Source: Pseudonocardia autotrophica (lineage in GTDB: Bacteria > Actinomycetota > Actinomycetes > Mycobacteriales > Pseudonocardiaceae). Taken from it: 64,000 nucleotides of DNA. A model generated the notes under the pieces. The model was not told where the DNA came from. It searched no databases and worked only from the letters and a program-made list of their open reading frames with translations. The translations under genes were made by a program, and so were the position numbers. This document shows positions 1 to 17,116 of this stretch, piece by piece. The stretch covers positions 62,001-126,000 of the forward strand of contig NZ_JNYD01000012.1 of NCBI RefSeq assembly GCF_000717175.1, in the 5' to 3' direction. How positions within the stretch are numbered: the stretch's first letter is position 1; each line of letters opens with the position of its first letter.

Positions 1-20
1 CCTGGCGGCACCGGCGGGTC

Positions 21-60
21 CACGAACGGCACTTCCGCTCGCGCGGAAGTGCCGTTCGTG
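21..60. terminator. Perfect 17-bp hairpin, probable terminator
   Basis: Positions 21-37 and 44-60 are exact reverse complements, with a 6-base loop (CTCGCG). The hairpin lies 6 bases beyond the stop codon of the minus-strand acyl-CoA synthetase gene, where a rho-independent terminator is expected. There is no clear T tract, as is usual in high-GC actinobacteria. Because it is symmetric it could also stop transcription arriving from the left. Confidence 0.7.
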
Positions 61-65
61 CGTTC

Positions 66-1730
66 TCAGGAGTTCTCGCGGTCCCGCAGCTCGCGGCGCA
101 GGAGCTTGCCGCTGACCGTCTTCGGGATCTCGTCGAGGAACTCGACCTGCCGCGGGTACTTGTAGGCCGCCATCCGCTCCTTGGTGAAGGCGATCAGCTC
201 CTCGGCGGTGACCTGCTTGCCCGCCCGGAGGCTGACGAAGGCCTTCACGGTCTCGCCGCGGTACTCGTCGGGGACCCCGACGACGGCCGCCTCGCGCACC
301 GCCTCGTGCTCGTAGAGCACGTCCTCGACCTCGCGCGGCCACACCTTGTAGCCGCCCGCGTTGATCTGGTCCTTCTTGCGGTCGACGATGTAGAACCAGC
401 CCTGGTCGTCCATGTACCCGACGTCGCCGGTGTGCAGGGAGCCGCCGGGCAGCGCCCGCTCGGTCTCCTCCGGCTTGTTCCAGTAGCCCTTCACGACCTG
501 CGGGCCCGTGGTGACGATCTCGCCGACCTCGCCGGGCGGGAGGTCCTGCCCGGCCTCGCCGACGATCCGCACGACGGTGTCGTAGACCGGCACGCCCACC
601 GACAGCGCCCCGGAGGCCTCGTCGACCGGCGCCTCGGCGCGCCTGGGGGTGCAGTGGCTGGGCGAGGTGGTCTCGGTGAGCCCGTAGATGTTGTGGATGT
701 ACTGGCCGAAGGCCTGCTGGAAGGCCTTCACCGTCGACGGCGGGATGGGCGCCCCGCCGGACCAGATCTTGTCGAGCGTGCGCAGCGCGTCCTGGTCGGC
801 GTTGGGGGCGTTCATCAGCGCGATGAACACGGTGATCGAGCCGACCGTGAACGTCGGCCGCTCCTCGCGGATGATGTCGATCGCCGCCGACGGCTCGAAG
901 CGGTGGAACAGCACGAGCGGCGCCCCGAGCAGCATGGCGATCGTGACGTGCCCGATCAGCCCGGTGATGTGGAAGAGCGGCGCGATCCCGAGGACGACGT
1001 CGTCGGGGCCGAGCTCGCAGAAGCCGCGGTAGGTCTGCGAGTTGAACACCAGGTTGGCGTGGGTGTTCATGGCGCCCTTGGGCGGGCCCGTGGTGCCCGA
1101 GGTGTAGGTGAGCACCGCGGTGTCCTGCGGGTCGAAGGACACCGCCGGCGGCCGCTGCCCGCGGAAGCGCTCCACGAGCTCGCCGAGGTCGACGGTGCCG
1201 TCGACCGCGCCGATGCGCTCGACGCCGCCGAGGATGCGCGCGTCGTTCCGGGTCTGGTGGTCGAGCTCGCTGGTGGTGAGCACCGTCCGGACGGAGGTGT
1301 CGCCGACCACCTTCGACGCGACGTCCCGGTACAGGCTCTCGAGCGTGACCAGCACGCTGGCCCCGGAGTCGGTGAGCAGCAGGTGCAGCTCGCGCTCCCG
1401 GTTCATGGGGTTGACGTTGACGGCGATGCCGCCCGCCTTCCACGTGCCGACCAGCGCGATCACGTACTGCGGGTCGTTCTGCAGGAACAGCGCGACGCGC
1501 TCTCCCGCGGAGAACCCGGAGTCGAGCAGGCCGGCGGCGACGGCGTCGGACAGCTCGTCGAGCTCGCGGTAGGTGATCCGGCCGTCGAAGTAGCGGATCG
1601 CGTCCCGGTCGCCGTGCTGCTCCACGGTGGCCCGGAACAGCGCCAGCATGTCCGGGAACTCGGGGGTGATCGAGGTGGGCTGGCCCTCGTCGTAGCGGGC
1701 GAGCCAGGGCTTGTCGTCGTAGACGGACAC
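66..1730 (-). CDS. AMP-forming acyl-CoA synthetase (ANL superfamily)
   Basis: A 554-residue enzyme of the acyl-CoA synthetase/AMP ligase family, expected to activate a carboxylic acid as an acyl-adenylate and pass it to CoA. The family marks are present in order: the P-loop-like YTSGTTGPPKG, the adenine-contacting YGLTETT, HTGDVGYMD with the ATP-ribose aspartate, and the C-terminal PKTVSGKLLRR with the catalytic lysine. I chose the GTG at 1730 (VSVYDDKPW) because AGGAG lies just upstream; the open frame continues further but looks like the out-of-frame end of the neighbour. It follows the cyclase-family gene by 8 bases, so the two probably form one transcript and act on the same acid. The substrate cannot be read from sequence. 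Confidence 0.9.
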   Translation of the reverse strand: MSVYDDKPWLARYDEGQPTSITPEFPDMLALFRATVEQHGDRDAIRYFDGRITYRELDELSDAVAAGLLDSGFSAGERVALFLQNDPQYVIALVGTWKAGGIAVNVNPMNRERELHLLLTDSGASVLVTLESLYRDVASKVVGDTSVRTVLTTSELDHQTRNDARILGGVERIGAVDGTVDLGELVERFRGQRPPAVSFDPQDTAVLTYTSGTTGPPKGAMNTHANLVFNSQTYRGFCELGPDDVVLGIAPLFHITGLIGHVTIAMLLGAPLVLFHRFEPSAAIDIIREERPTFTVGSITVFIALMNAPNADQDALRTLDKIWSGGAPIPPSTVKAFQQAFGQYIHNIYGLTETTSPSHCTPRRAEAPVDEASGALSVGVPVYDTVVRIVGEAGQDLPPGEVGEIVTTGPQVVKGYWNKPEETERALPGGSLHTGDVGYMDDQGWFYIVDRKKDQINAGGYKVWPREVEDVLYEHEAVREAAVVGVPDEYRGETVKAFVSLRAGKQVTAEELIAFTKERMAAYKYPRQVEFLDEIPKTVSGKLLRRELRDRENS

Positions 1731-1738
1731 CGGGTCTC

Positions 1739-2713
1739 CTAGCGGATGGCGATGGGGTTGACCGGCGCGCCCGTGCCGTGCACGACCTTCAGCGGGGCGG
1801 CCGCGTAGAGGAAGGACCAACGGTTGTCGGCGGCGCAGGCGTCGGCCAGGTCGTCGAGCCAGGCGATCTCGGTGAGGGTCACGCCCAGGTTGCGCATCAG
1901 CGCACAGTGCAGCGGCAGCGCGACGCCGGAGTCGGGGTCGGCGGTCACCTCGTTGGCGATGGTGTCGGTGACGAGGTTCGGGATCTCACGCTGCTGGAAC
2001 CACTCGACGAGCTCGCGGGAGTAGGTCAGCCCGGGCTCGACGAAGCCGTCGTAGAACTTCTCGGGGTCGTTCAGCTCGTACCAGTACTTCATCCAGCCCG
2101 TGCGGATCAGCAGCACGTCCCGCGGCTCGATCTCCACGCCCTGGTTCTTGGCCGCGGCCTCCAGGTCGGTGTGGTCGAACGTCTCGCCCTTGTCGAGCCA
2201 CTGCTTGCCGCGGTGCCGGGCCATGTCGATCAGCACCCCGCGCCCGACGACGCCCTTCTCGGCGATGGGCAGCACCGAGGCCTTGTCCATGGCGTCGATG
2301 GTCGTACGGGCGTCGTAGCCGTTCCAGAGCTTGCCGTCGTACCAGACGTGCCCGAGGGCGTCGTACTGCGTGGAGCCCTGCAGGAAGATGTGGGCGGTGT
2401 CGTCGGCGTAGTGCAGGCCGCCCGGGAAGGCCGGTGCGTCGGGGGAGTCCCAGGTGCCCTCGTCGAGCTCGTTCTTGCGGGACATCCCCCGGCGGCCCGG
2501 CCAGATCGGGTCGCCCGGGCTGTCGGTGCGGCCCATGTGGATCTGGAGGGTGAAGACCTCGCCGGACCTCACGTGCCGGATCCCGCGCAGGACCTGGCCG
2601 GCGTCGAGGTAGTTGAGACAGCCCAGCTCGTCGTCCGGGCCCCACTTCCCCCAGTTCGTCGGGGCGTCCGCGCCCAGCAGCTCGCCCATCGTCGGCACGG
2701 TGTTCTCGGCCAT
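1739..2713 (-). CDS. Cyclase-family (kynurenine-formamidase-like) metal hydrolase
   Basis: A 324-residue protein of the cyclase family, which includes bacterial kynurenine formamidases and isatin-hydrolase-like enzymes and uses a Mn or Zn site made of His and Asp residues. The metal-site region reads QGSTQYDALGHVWYDGK, a variant of the usual HxGTHxDxPxH, so the first histidine is replaced. TVHG-like C-terminal positions are replaced by VVHGTGAPVNP. The ATG at 2713 has GAAGGGG about 7 bases upstream. It is the first gene of a two-gene minus-strand unit with the acyl-CoA synthetase, which suggests breakdown of a small cyclic or aromatic compound followed by CoA activation. That pathway is an inference. 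Confidence 0.75.
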   Translation of the reverse strand: MAENTVPTMGELLGADAPTNWGKWGPDDELGCLNYLDAGQVLRGIRHVRSGEVFTLQIHMGRTDSPGDPIWPGRRGMSRKNELDEGTWDSPDAPAFPGGLHYADDTAHIFLQGSTQYDALGHVWYDGKLWNGYDARTTIDAMDKASVLPIAEKGVVGRGVLIDMARHRGKQWLDKGETFDHTDLEAAAKNQGVEIEPRDVLLIRTGWMKYWYELNDPEKFYDGFVEPGLTYSRELVEWFQQREIPNLVTDTIANEVTADPDSGVALPLHCALMRNLGVTLTEIAWLDDLADACAADNRWSFLYAAAPLKVVHGTGAPVNPIAIR

Positions 2714-3377
2714 TCGTCGACCCCTTCGTCAACGGGTGTGAGGCAGGTGCATGATCACGCCCGATCCTTCTGTCGGCCGTCTGCGGGCGTCAAGGCCGGT
2801 GGGCGAGGCGGCCTGACCGGAGGATCGGGCCGGGGCGTAGGGTGGAGGTCGAACCCAGGCCCGTTGCTCCGGACGAGTGAATTCCGTGCGGCGCGACGGG
2901 CGGCAGGCCGGGCCCGCGGGCCCGCCGACGGACGGTCCACCGGGGGGCCGGGAGCCCTGAGCTGCCGGTCGTCCTCCGGGAGGGACCACTTACCGACGCG
3001 TACGGTCTTGACTCGGTGCGCCTGCCGGGTCACTCTTACGTCACGGTGCTTGGCTCCGGTGGTGAGCTGAGCGACGTGTCTCGACAGCGGCTGCCTTCGC
3101 GGCTAGACTGACTCTTTGCGCTGCCTCCGCCCAGGTTCGGCGTGCACGCTGTCGGAAGTCCGCCGGTCCGAGAAGGCCGGGTCCGGAAGGTCCGCCAGGG
3201 TGCTCGGCGGACCTGGTCGGAGCGTGGCGTTCTGACAACGAACGGCGAGTTCAGCTCCCCGGCCACACCCGACACGTCGCCAGATCGCCGGACCGGTACC
3301 GGTGCGGTGACGCCGAACGGTAGCGCCTCGGGGGCAGTGCCCGCCAGACGAGAGCGTAGTTCTCGGAAGGACGCATC
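2714..3377. other. Intergenic region between divergent cyclase and rpoB genes
   Basis: About 660 bases without a convincing gene. It separates the minus-strand cyclase unit from the rpoB operon. Short open frames on both strands are rich in Arg, Pro and Gly and look like chance frames of GC-rich DNA. It holds the best rpoB promoter candidate (3081-3109), and therefore an rpoB leader of roughly 260 bases. Confidence 0.6.
3081..3109 (+). promoter_or_regulatory. Candidate rpoB-rpoC promoter
   Basis: TCGACA at 3081-3086, a 17-base spacer, and TAGACT at 3104-3109 match the actinobacterial housekeeping-sigma consensus (TTGACA-17-TANNNT) with one -35 mismatch. A second possible -35 (TTGACT, 3008-3013) lies upstream without a good -10. 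Transcription from here would leave a long 5' leader before the TTG start of rpoB at 3378. Confidence 0.5.
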
Positions 3378-6887
<3,510 letters not shown>

Positions 6888-6929
6888 CCCAGAGCCGAGA
6901 CTCGCGAATTCCGAGAGAAGGACACACTC

Positions 6930-10832
<3,903 letters not shown>

Positions 10833-10862
10833 TCGCACCGCGTGGTCCGCACGAGGTCGGAC

Positions 10863-10890
10863 GGGGCCGGCGCCTTCGGGCGCCGGCCCC
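10863..10890 (+). terminator. rpoC terminator hairpin with UUCG loop
   Basis: A perfect 12-bp stem (10863-10874 with 10879-10890) closed by a TTCG tetraloop, 30 bases after the rpoC stop. A very stable GC stem with a UUCG loop and no T tract is a normal actinobacterial terminator form. Confidence 0.85.
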
Positions 10891-10990
10891 GCCGCCGTTC
10901 TCGGGCCGCGCTCGCTGTGCCGGCGGCACGCGAGGAAGGGGCGGAGAACGACGCACCCCTCCGGCGGGCACATGCCGGAGGGGTGCGAGG

Positions 10991-11130
10991 CGTTATGGAG
11001 CCATGACGCGCTCTGAGGCCCGCTCCACGCGTGTTATGGAGCCATAACGCGTTCTGAGGGCGCTCTACCCGCGTTATGGAGCCATAACGCGTTCTGAGGG
11101 CGGCTCCGCGCGCGTTATGGAGCCATAACG
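10991..11130. repeat. Four tandem palindromic repeats, period 40-41 bp
   Basis: Four copies of an 18-bp dyad (CGTTATGG-AG-CCATAACG) start at 10991, 11032, 11072 and 11113. The spacers between them, GCGCTCTGAGG-type, are themselves similar. Copy 1 has one change in the right arm and copy 2 one at its first base; copies 3 and 4 are perfect. The array lies between the rpoC terminator and the convergent monooxygenase gene. It could serve as a bidirectional terminator cluster or a protein-binding array; nothing decides between these. Confidence 0.9.
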
Positions 11131-11146
11131 CGTTCTTCTAGGTCGG

Positions 11147-13480
11147 TCAAGCAGTGAGGTACTCGCCCTCGTCGAGGGTGGAGGTGCGGCGGCGGTACTC
11201 GAGCATCGTGCCGGGCCAGTTGTTGGTGATCCGGCCCGAGTCGGTGCGGTACCAGCTCACGCACTCCGTCCACACGCTGTCCGTGAGCCGCGACTGCATC
11301 TCGGTGTCGTAGGCGGTGGCGGCGCCGGGCCGCACCTCCAGCGAGCGCGTTCCGGTGGCGAGCCGCCGGATGCCTTCGCGGGCGTAGCGGATCTGGCACT
11401 CGAGCATGTGCACGATCGAGCCCGAGCCGACGTTGGTGTTGGGGCCGTAGAGCAGGAACAGGTTGGGGAAGCCGGGCACGGTGATACCCAGGTGCGCCCG
11501 CGCCCCCTCACGCCACTCCTCGGACAGCTCGCGGCCCTCCCGGCCCACCACCCGCATCGGTGCCAGGAAGTCCTGGGTGCGGAAGCCGGTCCCGAAGATG
11601 ACGACGTCGGCCGGGTACAGCGTGCCGTCGGCGGCGACCACGCCCTCCTCGGTCACCTCGGAGATCTTCTCGGTGACGACGTCGACGTTCGGCCGGGCGA
11701 GCGCGCGGAACCAGTCGGAGGAGATCAGCACCCGCTTGCAGCCGACGGGGTAGTCGGGCGCGACGCGGTCGCGCAGCTCCGCGTCGGGGACCTGCAGCCG
11801 CAGCTGGGCGCGGTGCAGCAGGCCGAAGGTCGAGGCGAAGGGCCTGATCGCGGTGAAGCCGAGCGCGCCGAACTCGAAGAACCCGGCCCAGAACGTCCGC
11901 GCGGCCCGGCTCCAGCCGCGGAACCGCAAGGAGAAGGCCCGCGGGCCGTACGGGCGGTCCAGCTTGGGGATGACGTACGGCGCCGAGCGCTGGAACACGG
12001 TGACCTGCGCGGCGTCGGGGGCGATCGCCGGCACGAACTGGATGGCGCTGGCCCCCGTCCCGACGACCGCGACCCGCTTGCCGCGGAGGTCGACCGAGTC
12101 GTCCCAGCGCGCGGAGTGGAAGACCGGCCCGGGGAAGCGCTCGATCCCGGGCAGGTCGGGCGTTGCGGGCTGCGAGAGCTGCCCGCACGCCGCCACCAGG
12201 GCCTCGGCCTCCAGGTCCCCGCCGCTGGTCCGGATCCGCCAGACGGCGGCGTCGTCGTCCCACCTGGCGTCCGTGACCTCGGTGCCGAGCTTGATGTCCC
12301 GCTCCAGGTCATGGTCGGCCGCCACGCTCTGCAGGTAGCGCAGGATGTCCGGCTGCGGGGCGAAGCGACGGCTCCAGTCCCCGGGAGCGAACGAGTACGA
12401 GTACAGGTTCGACGGGACGTCGCAGGCCGCACCCGGGTAGGTGTTGTCCCGCCAGACCCCGCCGACCTGCGGCGCCTTCTCCAGGACGGTGACGTCGGCG
12501 AGGTCGTCCTCGCGCAGGGCGACGCCCATGCCGATCCCGCCGAAGCCGGCGCCGACGACCGCGACCCGCACCCGCCGGTCCGCCACGTCGCGCCGCAGGG
12601 CCGCCCCGAGCTCCCGCAGGTCCGCGTGGGCCCGCCCGAGCAGCCCGGCCTCCAGGACGTGGTCGTGCCACATGCCCTCGGCGCGCGTGTACGTGACCGT
12701 CCCGCCGGCCGCGCGGACCCGCTCGACCAGCCGGTCGGCGTCGCCCACCAGGACCTCGTCCGCCCCGGCGACGACGTGCAGCGGCGGCAGGCCGGACAGG
12801 TCGGCCTCCAGCGGCCGCAGCTCCGGGTCGACGGCCTCGCCCCCGCGCAGGTACGACCGCTTGCCCTCGCGCAGCAGGCCCGGCCCCAGCATCGCGTCCC
12901 GCCCGGTGTTGCGGGCGATGGCCGGGTCGGTGAGGTCGAGGTCCAGCCAGGGGGAGATCAGCCCGACGCTCCCGGGCAGCGGCAGGCCCGTCGCACGCAG
13001 CCGCAGGAGCAGGGCCACGGCCAGTCCGCCGCCCGCGGAATCTCCGGCGAGGGCGATGCGTTGTGACTGGTGTCCCGCGTCGAGGAGCGCCCGGTAGGCG
13101 CGCTCGGCGTCGTCGAGCGCGGCGGGGTGCGGATGTTCGGGCGCCAGCCGGTAGTCCAGCAGGTGCACCGTCCCGCCGCTCGCCTCGGCCAGCCACGCCC
13201 CGAGCGATCGGTGCGAGGCGGGGGAGCCGACCACGTAGCCGCCGCCGTGCAGGAAGAGCACGGGGCGGTCGTCGCGGCTGCCGGGGACCGACACGCGGAC
13301 CGACGGCCGGCCGCCGAGCGACGAGGGGGTGGAGCGGGTGCCACGGGGCACGGGGAGCAGTCGGCCCTGGAGGTCGACGAGCGCCCGCGAGACCGGGATC
13401 GGCAGCCGGGGCGAGAGTGCGGGGGCCACGAGCAACCGGGTGGCGGCCCGGACGGCGGCGCACGGCAGTGTGAGGCGCAT
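11147..13480 (-). CDS. Fused alpha/beta hydrolase (HSL type) and Baeyer-Villiger-like flavin monooxygenase
   Basis: A 777-residue two-domain enzyme. Residues 1-300 form a hormone-sensitive-lipase-type hydrolase: oxyanion motif HGGGY (78-82), nucleophile S148 in GDSAGGG, D241, and H272 in GMWHDH. Residues 305-777 form a class B flavin monooxygenase: FAD motif VVGAGFGGIGMG, GVWRDNTYPGAACDVPS, the Baeyer-Villiger signature F-x-G-x3-H-x3-W as FPGPVFHSARW (449-459), and the NADPH motif VVGTGASA. The chemistry would join: the monooxygenase turns a ketone into an ester and the hydrolase could cleave it. The ATG at 13480 has no ribosome site but has TACGGT 6 bases upstream, suggesting a leaderless transcript. 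The ketone substrate is unknown. Confidence 0.88.
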   Translation of the reverse strand: MRLTLPCAAVRAATRLLVAPALSPRLPIPVSRALVDLQGRLLPVPRGTRSTPSSLGGRPSVRVSVPGSRDDRPVLFLHGGGYVVGSPASHRSLGAWLAEASGGTVHLLDYRLAPEHPHPAALDDAERAYRALLDAGHQSQRIALAGDSAGGGLAVALLLRLRATGLPLPGSVGLISPWLDLDLTDPAIARNTGRDAMLGPGLLREGKRSYLRGGEAVDPELRPLEADLSGLPPLHVVAGADEVLVGDADRLVERVRAAGGTVTYTRAEGMWHDHVLEAGLLGRAHADLRELGAALRRDVADRRVRVAVVGAGFGGIGMGVALREDDLADVTVLEKAPQVGGVWRDNTYPGAACDVPSNLYSYSFAPGDWSRRFAPQPDILRYLQSVAADHDLERDIKLGTEVTDARWDDDAAVWRIRTSGGDLEAEALVAACGQLSQPATPDLPGIERFPGPVFHSARWDDSVDLRGKRVAVVGTGASAIQFVPAIAPDAAQVTVFQRSAPYVIPKLDRPYGPRAFSLRFRGWSRAARTFWAGFFEFGALGFTAIRPFASTFGLLHRAQLRLQVPDAELRDRVAPDYPVGCKRVLISSDWFRALARPNVDVVTEKISEVTEEGVVAADGTLYPADVVIFGTGFRTQDFLAPMRVVGREGRELSEEWREGARAHLGITVPGFPNLFLLYGPNTNVGSGSIVHMLECQIRYAREGIRRLATGTRSLEVRPGAATAYDTEMQSRLTDSVWTECVSWYRTDSGRITNNWPGTMLEYRRRTSTLDEGEYLTA

Positions 13481-13504
13481 GATCGAACCGTAGGGTCGCG
13501 CCAC

Positions 13505-13992
13505 GGGCCCGCGGACCGGGGCGGCCGGGGCAACGGCGGCCCGCGCGGGCCAGGCCGGTGACCGGGGCGTCCGCAGGTCGTCGACGTGCGACGAGCGCGG
13601 GTCGATCTGCGACGAGCGGGTGAGCCTGCTTGCGTCGGCGTACGGGCTGCGGCAGCCTCCCAGGCGACGCGCGAGTGGCCCGGAGATGGCCGGCGGAAGG
13701 CCCGCAGGCCCCGCCGCGGCCCCTGGGCGGACCCGTTTTGACCCTCGTCAGACGGGCCGCGTACCCTTGGGACCTGCGCGCGATCACGCGTGCCCTCGTC
13801 CGTCCTGGACGCCTCCGCGGAGTTCCCCGACTCCGGGCCGGTGCGCAGGGCGCGACACGCCCGACCTCGCGGTCCGGCGGGCCGGGGTGGAAGCGGCCCG
13901 TGACCACGATCGGGCGGCGCACGACCGCCCGCCCGGGCAGCCGCACGGGCGAGACACCTGAGCATCACGAGTAGGGAAGAAGCAGAGGGTTC
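13505..13992. other. Intergenic region upstream of rpsL
   Basis: About 490 bases between the divergent monooxygenase and rpsL genes. It contains the str-operon promoter (13738-13767). Near 13587-13620 a short motif TGCGACGAGCG occurs twice, 21 bases apart. Open frames here are chance, with strong Arg and Pro bias. The long leader before rpsL could hold a regulatory structure, but I cannot define one. Confidence 0.5.
13738..13767 (+). promoter_or_regulatory. Candidate str operon promoter
   Basis: TTGACC (13738-13743), an 18-base spacer and TACCCT (13762-13767) closely match the actinobacterial vegetative promoter. It lies about 225 bases upstream of rpsL and points toward it. A strong promoter is expected for a ribosomal protein and elongation-factor operon. 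Confidence 0.65.
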
Positions 13993-14367
13993 ATGCCCAC
14001 GATCCAGCAGTTGGTCCGCAAGGGCCGCGAGGACAAGGTCGCGAAGACCAAGACCGCCGCGCTCAAGGGCTCGCCCCAGCGCCGCGGGGTCTGCACGCGC
14101 GTCTACACCACGACCCCGAAGAAGCCGAACTCCGCACTGCGGAAGGTCGCTCGCGTCAAGCTGAGCAGCGGCATCGAGGTCACCGCGTACATCCCCGGCG
14201 AGGGCCACAACCTGCAGGAGCACAGCATCGTGCTCGTCCGCGGCGGCCGCGTGAAGGACCTGCCGGGAGTCCGGTACAAGGTCATCCGCGGGTCGCTCGA
14301 CACCCAGGGTGTGAAGAACCGGAAGCAGTCCCGTAGCCGCTACGGCGCCAAGAAGGAGAAGAGCTGA
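13993..14367 (+). CDS. rpsL: 30S ribosomal protein S12
   Basis: The 124-residue S12 protein of the decoding centre of the small ribosomal subunit. The streptomycin-relevant lysines lie in [12 protein letters not shown] and [12 protein letters not shown] and are of the wild-type, sensitive form. The first gene of the str operon; AGGGAAGAAGCAGAGGG before the ATG supplies the ribosome site. The stop codon overlaps the next ATG (TGATG), coupling it to rpsG. Confidence 0.98.
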   Translation: MPTIQQLVRKGREDKVAKTKTAALKGSPQRRGVCTRVYTTTPKKPNSALRKVARVKLSSGIEVTAYIPGEGHNLQEHSIVLVRGGRVKDLPGVRYKVIRGSLDTQGVKNRKQSRSRYGAKKEKS

Positions 14368-14837
14368 TGCCTCGTAAGGGCCCCGCCCCGAAGCGGCCGC
14401 TGGTCTCCGACCCGGTCTACAGCTCGCCCCTCGTGACGCAGCTGATCAACAAGGTGCTGAAGGACGGCAAGCGCTCGCTCGCCGAGCGGATCGTGTACGC
14501 CGCGCTCGAGGGCACCCGCGAGAAGACCGGCACCGACCCGGTCGTCACGCTCAAGCGCGCGCTGGACAACGTCAAGCCGGCCCTCGAGGTCCGCAGCCGC
14601 CGTGTCGGTGGCGCGACCTACCAGGTTCCGGTCGAGGTCCGCGCCGTCCGGCAGACCACCCTCGGCCTCCGCTGGCTCGTGAGCTACGCCGGCCAGCGTC
14701 GCGAGAAGACGATGGTCGAGCGCCTCATGAACGAGCTGCTCGACGCGAGCAACGGCCTCGGCGCCAGCGTGAAGCGGCGCGAGGACATGCACAAGATGGC
14801 GGAGTCCAACAAGGCCTTCGCCCACTACCGCTGGTGA
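14367..14837 (+). CDS. rpsG: 30S ribosomal protein S7
   Basis: The 156-residue S7 protein, which starts assembly of the 30S head and contacts the E-site t[13 protein letters not shown] at the N-terminus and [15 protein letters not shown] at the C-terminus are typical of actinobacterial S7. It begins at TGATG over the rpsL stop. In many bacteria S7 represses its own operon by binding mRNA; no such site is evident here. Confidence 0.98.
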   Translation: MPRKGPAPKRPLVSDPVYSSPLVTQLINKVLKDGKRSLAERIVYAALEGTREKTGTDPVVTLKRALDNVKPALEVRSRRVGGATYQVPVEVRAVRQTTLGLRWLVSYAGQRREKTMVERLMNELLDASNGLGASVKRREDMHKMAESNKAFAHYRW

Positions 14838-14885
14838 CGGGCCGACCGTCCGCGCCAACCTTTTCCCAGGGGAAGTGAGCTGAAC

Positions 14886-16985
14886 GTGGCACGGGACGTG
14901 CTGACGGACCTGACGAAGGTCCGCAACATCGGCATCATGGCGCACATCGACGCCGGCAAGACCACCACCACCGAGCGGATCCTGTACTACACCGGGATCA
15001 ACTACAAGATCGGTGAGGTCCACGACGGCGCCGCCACGATGGACTGGATGGAGGAGGAGCAGAAGCGCGGCATCACGATCACGTCCGCCGCGACGACCTG
15101 CTTCTGGAAAGACCACCAGATCAACATCATCGACACGCCCGGCCACGTCGACTTCACCGTCGAGGTGGAGCGCTCGCTGCGCGTGCTCGACGGCGCGGTC
15201 GCGGTCTTCGACGGCAAGGAGGGGGTCGAGCCGCAGTCCGAGCAGGTCTGGCGGCAGGCCACCAAGTACGACGTCCCCCGCATCTGCTTCGTCAACAAGA
15301 TGGACAAGCTGGGCGCGGACTTCTACTTCACCGTCGGCACGATCCAGGACCGGCTCGCGGCCAAGCCGCTGCCGCTCCAGCTGCCGATCGGCTCGGAGAG
15401 CGAGTTCATCGGCGTCGTCGACCTGGTCGAGATGCGCGCGCTGACCTGGCGTGGCGACGTCCAGAAGGGCGAGGACTACGCCGTCGAGGAGATCCCGGCC
15501 GACCTGCAGGAGAAGGCGGAGGAGTACCGCACCGCCCTTCTCGAGGCCGTCGCCGAGACCGACGACGAGCTCATGGAGATCTACCTCGGCGGCGAGGAGC
15601 TCACCGTCGAGCAGATCAAGGCCGGCGTCCGGCAGATCGTGAAGGACCGCTCGGCGTACCCGGTGCTCTGCGGCTCCGCGTTCAAGAACAAGGGCGTCCA
15701 GCCCATGCTCGACGCGGTGATCGACTACCTGCCGTCGCCGTACGACGTGCCGCCGGTCGAGGGCACGCTGACGGACGGGGAGACCCCGGCCAGCCGCAAG
15801 CCCTCGAAGGAGGAGCCCTTCTCGGCGCTCGCCTTCAAGATCGCCGCGCACCCGTTCTTCGGCAAGCTGACCTACGTCCGGGTGTACTCGGGCCGGGTCG
15901 CCGCGGGCTCCCAGGTCATCAACTCGACCAAGGACCGCAAGGAGCGCATCGGGAAGCTCTTCCAGATGCACGCCAACAAGGAGAACCCGGTCGACGAGGC
16001 CCTGGCCGGCCACATCTACGCGGTCATCGGCCTGAAGGACACGACCACCGGCGACACGCTCAGCGACCCGCAGGCACCGATCGTGCTCGAGTCGATGACG
16101 TTCCCGGACCCGGTCATCCAGGTCGCGGTCGAGCCGAAGACCAAGGCGGACCAGGAGAAGCTCTCCACGGCGATCCAGAAGCTCGCCGAGGAGGACCCGA
16201 CCTTCCAGGTCTCGCTGGACGACGAGACCGGGCAGACGATCATCGCCGGCATGGGCGAGCTCCACCTCGAGGTGCTCGTCAACCGGATGAAGAGCGACTT
16301 CAAGGTCGAGGCGAACATCGGTAAGCCGCAGGTGGCCTACCGGGAGACGATCCGCAAGACCGTCGACAAGTACGAGTACACGCACAAGAAGCAGACCGGT
16401 GGGTCGGGGCAGTTCGCCCGGGTCATCATCAAGCTGGAGCCGCTCGACACGGCGGACGGTGCGCTGTACGAGTTCGAGAACAAGGTCACCGGTGGTCGCG
16501 TGCCGCGGGAGTACATCCCGTCCGTCGACGCCGGCGCGCAGGACGCCATGCAGTACGGCGTGCTCGCGGGCTACCCCCTCACGGGGATCAAGCTGACCCT
16601 GCTCGACGGTCAGTACCACGAGGTCGACTCGTCCGAGATGGCGTTCAAGGTCGCCGGCTCGATGGCCCTCAAGGAGGCCGCGCGCCAGGCGTCCCCCGCC
16701 ATCCTCGAGCCGATGATGGCGGTCGAGGTCACCACGCCCGAGGACTACATGGGCGACGTGATCGGCGACCTCAACTCCCGCCGCGGCCAGATCCAGGCCA
16801 TGGAGGAGCGGGCGGGCGCCCGCGTCGTCAAGGCGCTGGTCCCGCTCTCGGAGATGTTCGGCTACGTCGGCGACCTCCGGTCGCGGACCCAGGGCCGGGC
16901 GAACTACACGATGGTGTTCGACAGCTACGCCGAGGTCCCCTCGAACGTCGCCAAGGAGATCATCGCGAAGGCGACCGGCGAGTAA
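14886..16985 (+). CDS. fusA: Translation elongation factor G
   Basis: The 699-residue GTPase that moves tRNA and mRNA during translocation and helps recycle ribosomes. The G1 motif [10 protein letters not shown]2/G3 [11 protein letters not shown] and DTPGHVDFT, and G4 NKMDK are intact, followed by domains II to V. It starts at GTG, 48 bases after rpsG, with AGGGGAAG upstream. Length and motifs match housekeeping EF-G. No paralogue is seen in the window. Confidence 0.98.
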   Translation: MARDVLTDLTKVRNIGIMAHIDAGKTTTTERILYYTGINYKIGEVHDGAATMDWMEEEQKRGITITSAATTCFWKDHQINIIDTPGHVDFTVEVERSLRVLDGAVAVFDGKEGVEPQSEQVWRQATKYDVPRICFVNKMDKLGADFYFTVGTIQDRLAAKPLPLQLPIGSESEFIGVVDLVEMRALTWRGDVQKGEDYAVEEIPADLQEKAEEYRTALLEAVAETDDELMEIYLGGEELTVEQIKAGVRQIVKDRSAYPVLCGSAFKNKGVQPMLDAVIDYLPSPYDVPPVEGTLTDGETPASRKPSKEEPFSALAFKIAAHPFFGKLTYVRVYSGRVAAGSQVINSTKDRKERIGKLFQMHANKENPVDEALAGHIYAVIGLKDTTTGDTLSDPQAPIVLESMTFPDPVIQVAVEPKTKADQEKLSTAIQKLAEEDPTFQVSLDDETGQTIIAGMGELHLEVLVNRMKSDFKVEANIGKPQVAYRETIRKTVDKYEYTHKKQTGGSGQFARVIIKLEPLDTADGALYEFENKVTGGRVPREYIPSVDAGAQDAMQYGVLAGYPLTGIKLTLLDGQYHEVDSSEMAFKVAGSMALKEAARQASPAILEPMMAVEVTTPEDYMGDVIGDLNSRRGQIQAMEERAGARVVKALVPLSEMFGYVGDLRSRTQGRANYTMVFDSYAEVPSNVAKEIIAKATGE

Positions 16986-17116
16986 GTCCGGACCGCTCGC
17001 GAGGCGCGGTCCGCGGACGGGTAGGGTCACCCGCCTGTTCGCGGCCCGCACCTCGAAACCCCCAGACCTGCCGTCAGCACGGCGGAGAAGAAGATCAAGT
17101 CCAGGAGGACACTGCA

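Noticed and set aside
306..1742. A 478-residue plus-strand frame opposite the acyl-CoA synthetase
   Set aside because: Composition is Val/Asp/Gly/Arg repeats from codon reversal; the synthetase on the other strand has all family motifs.
10991..11130. Possible small CRISPR array after rpoC
   Set aside because: Only four repeats, and the spacers between the palindromes are themselves alike, unlike CRISPR spacers; no cas gene is nearby.
13505..13992. Short frames in the rpsL upstream region
   Set aside because: Arg/Pro-rich, mutually overlapping in several frames, and covering the promoter; no ribosome sites.
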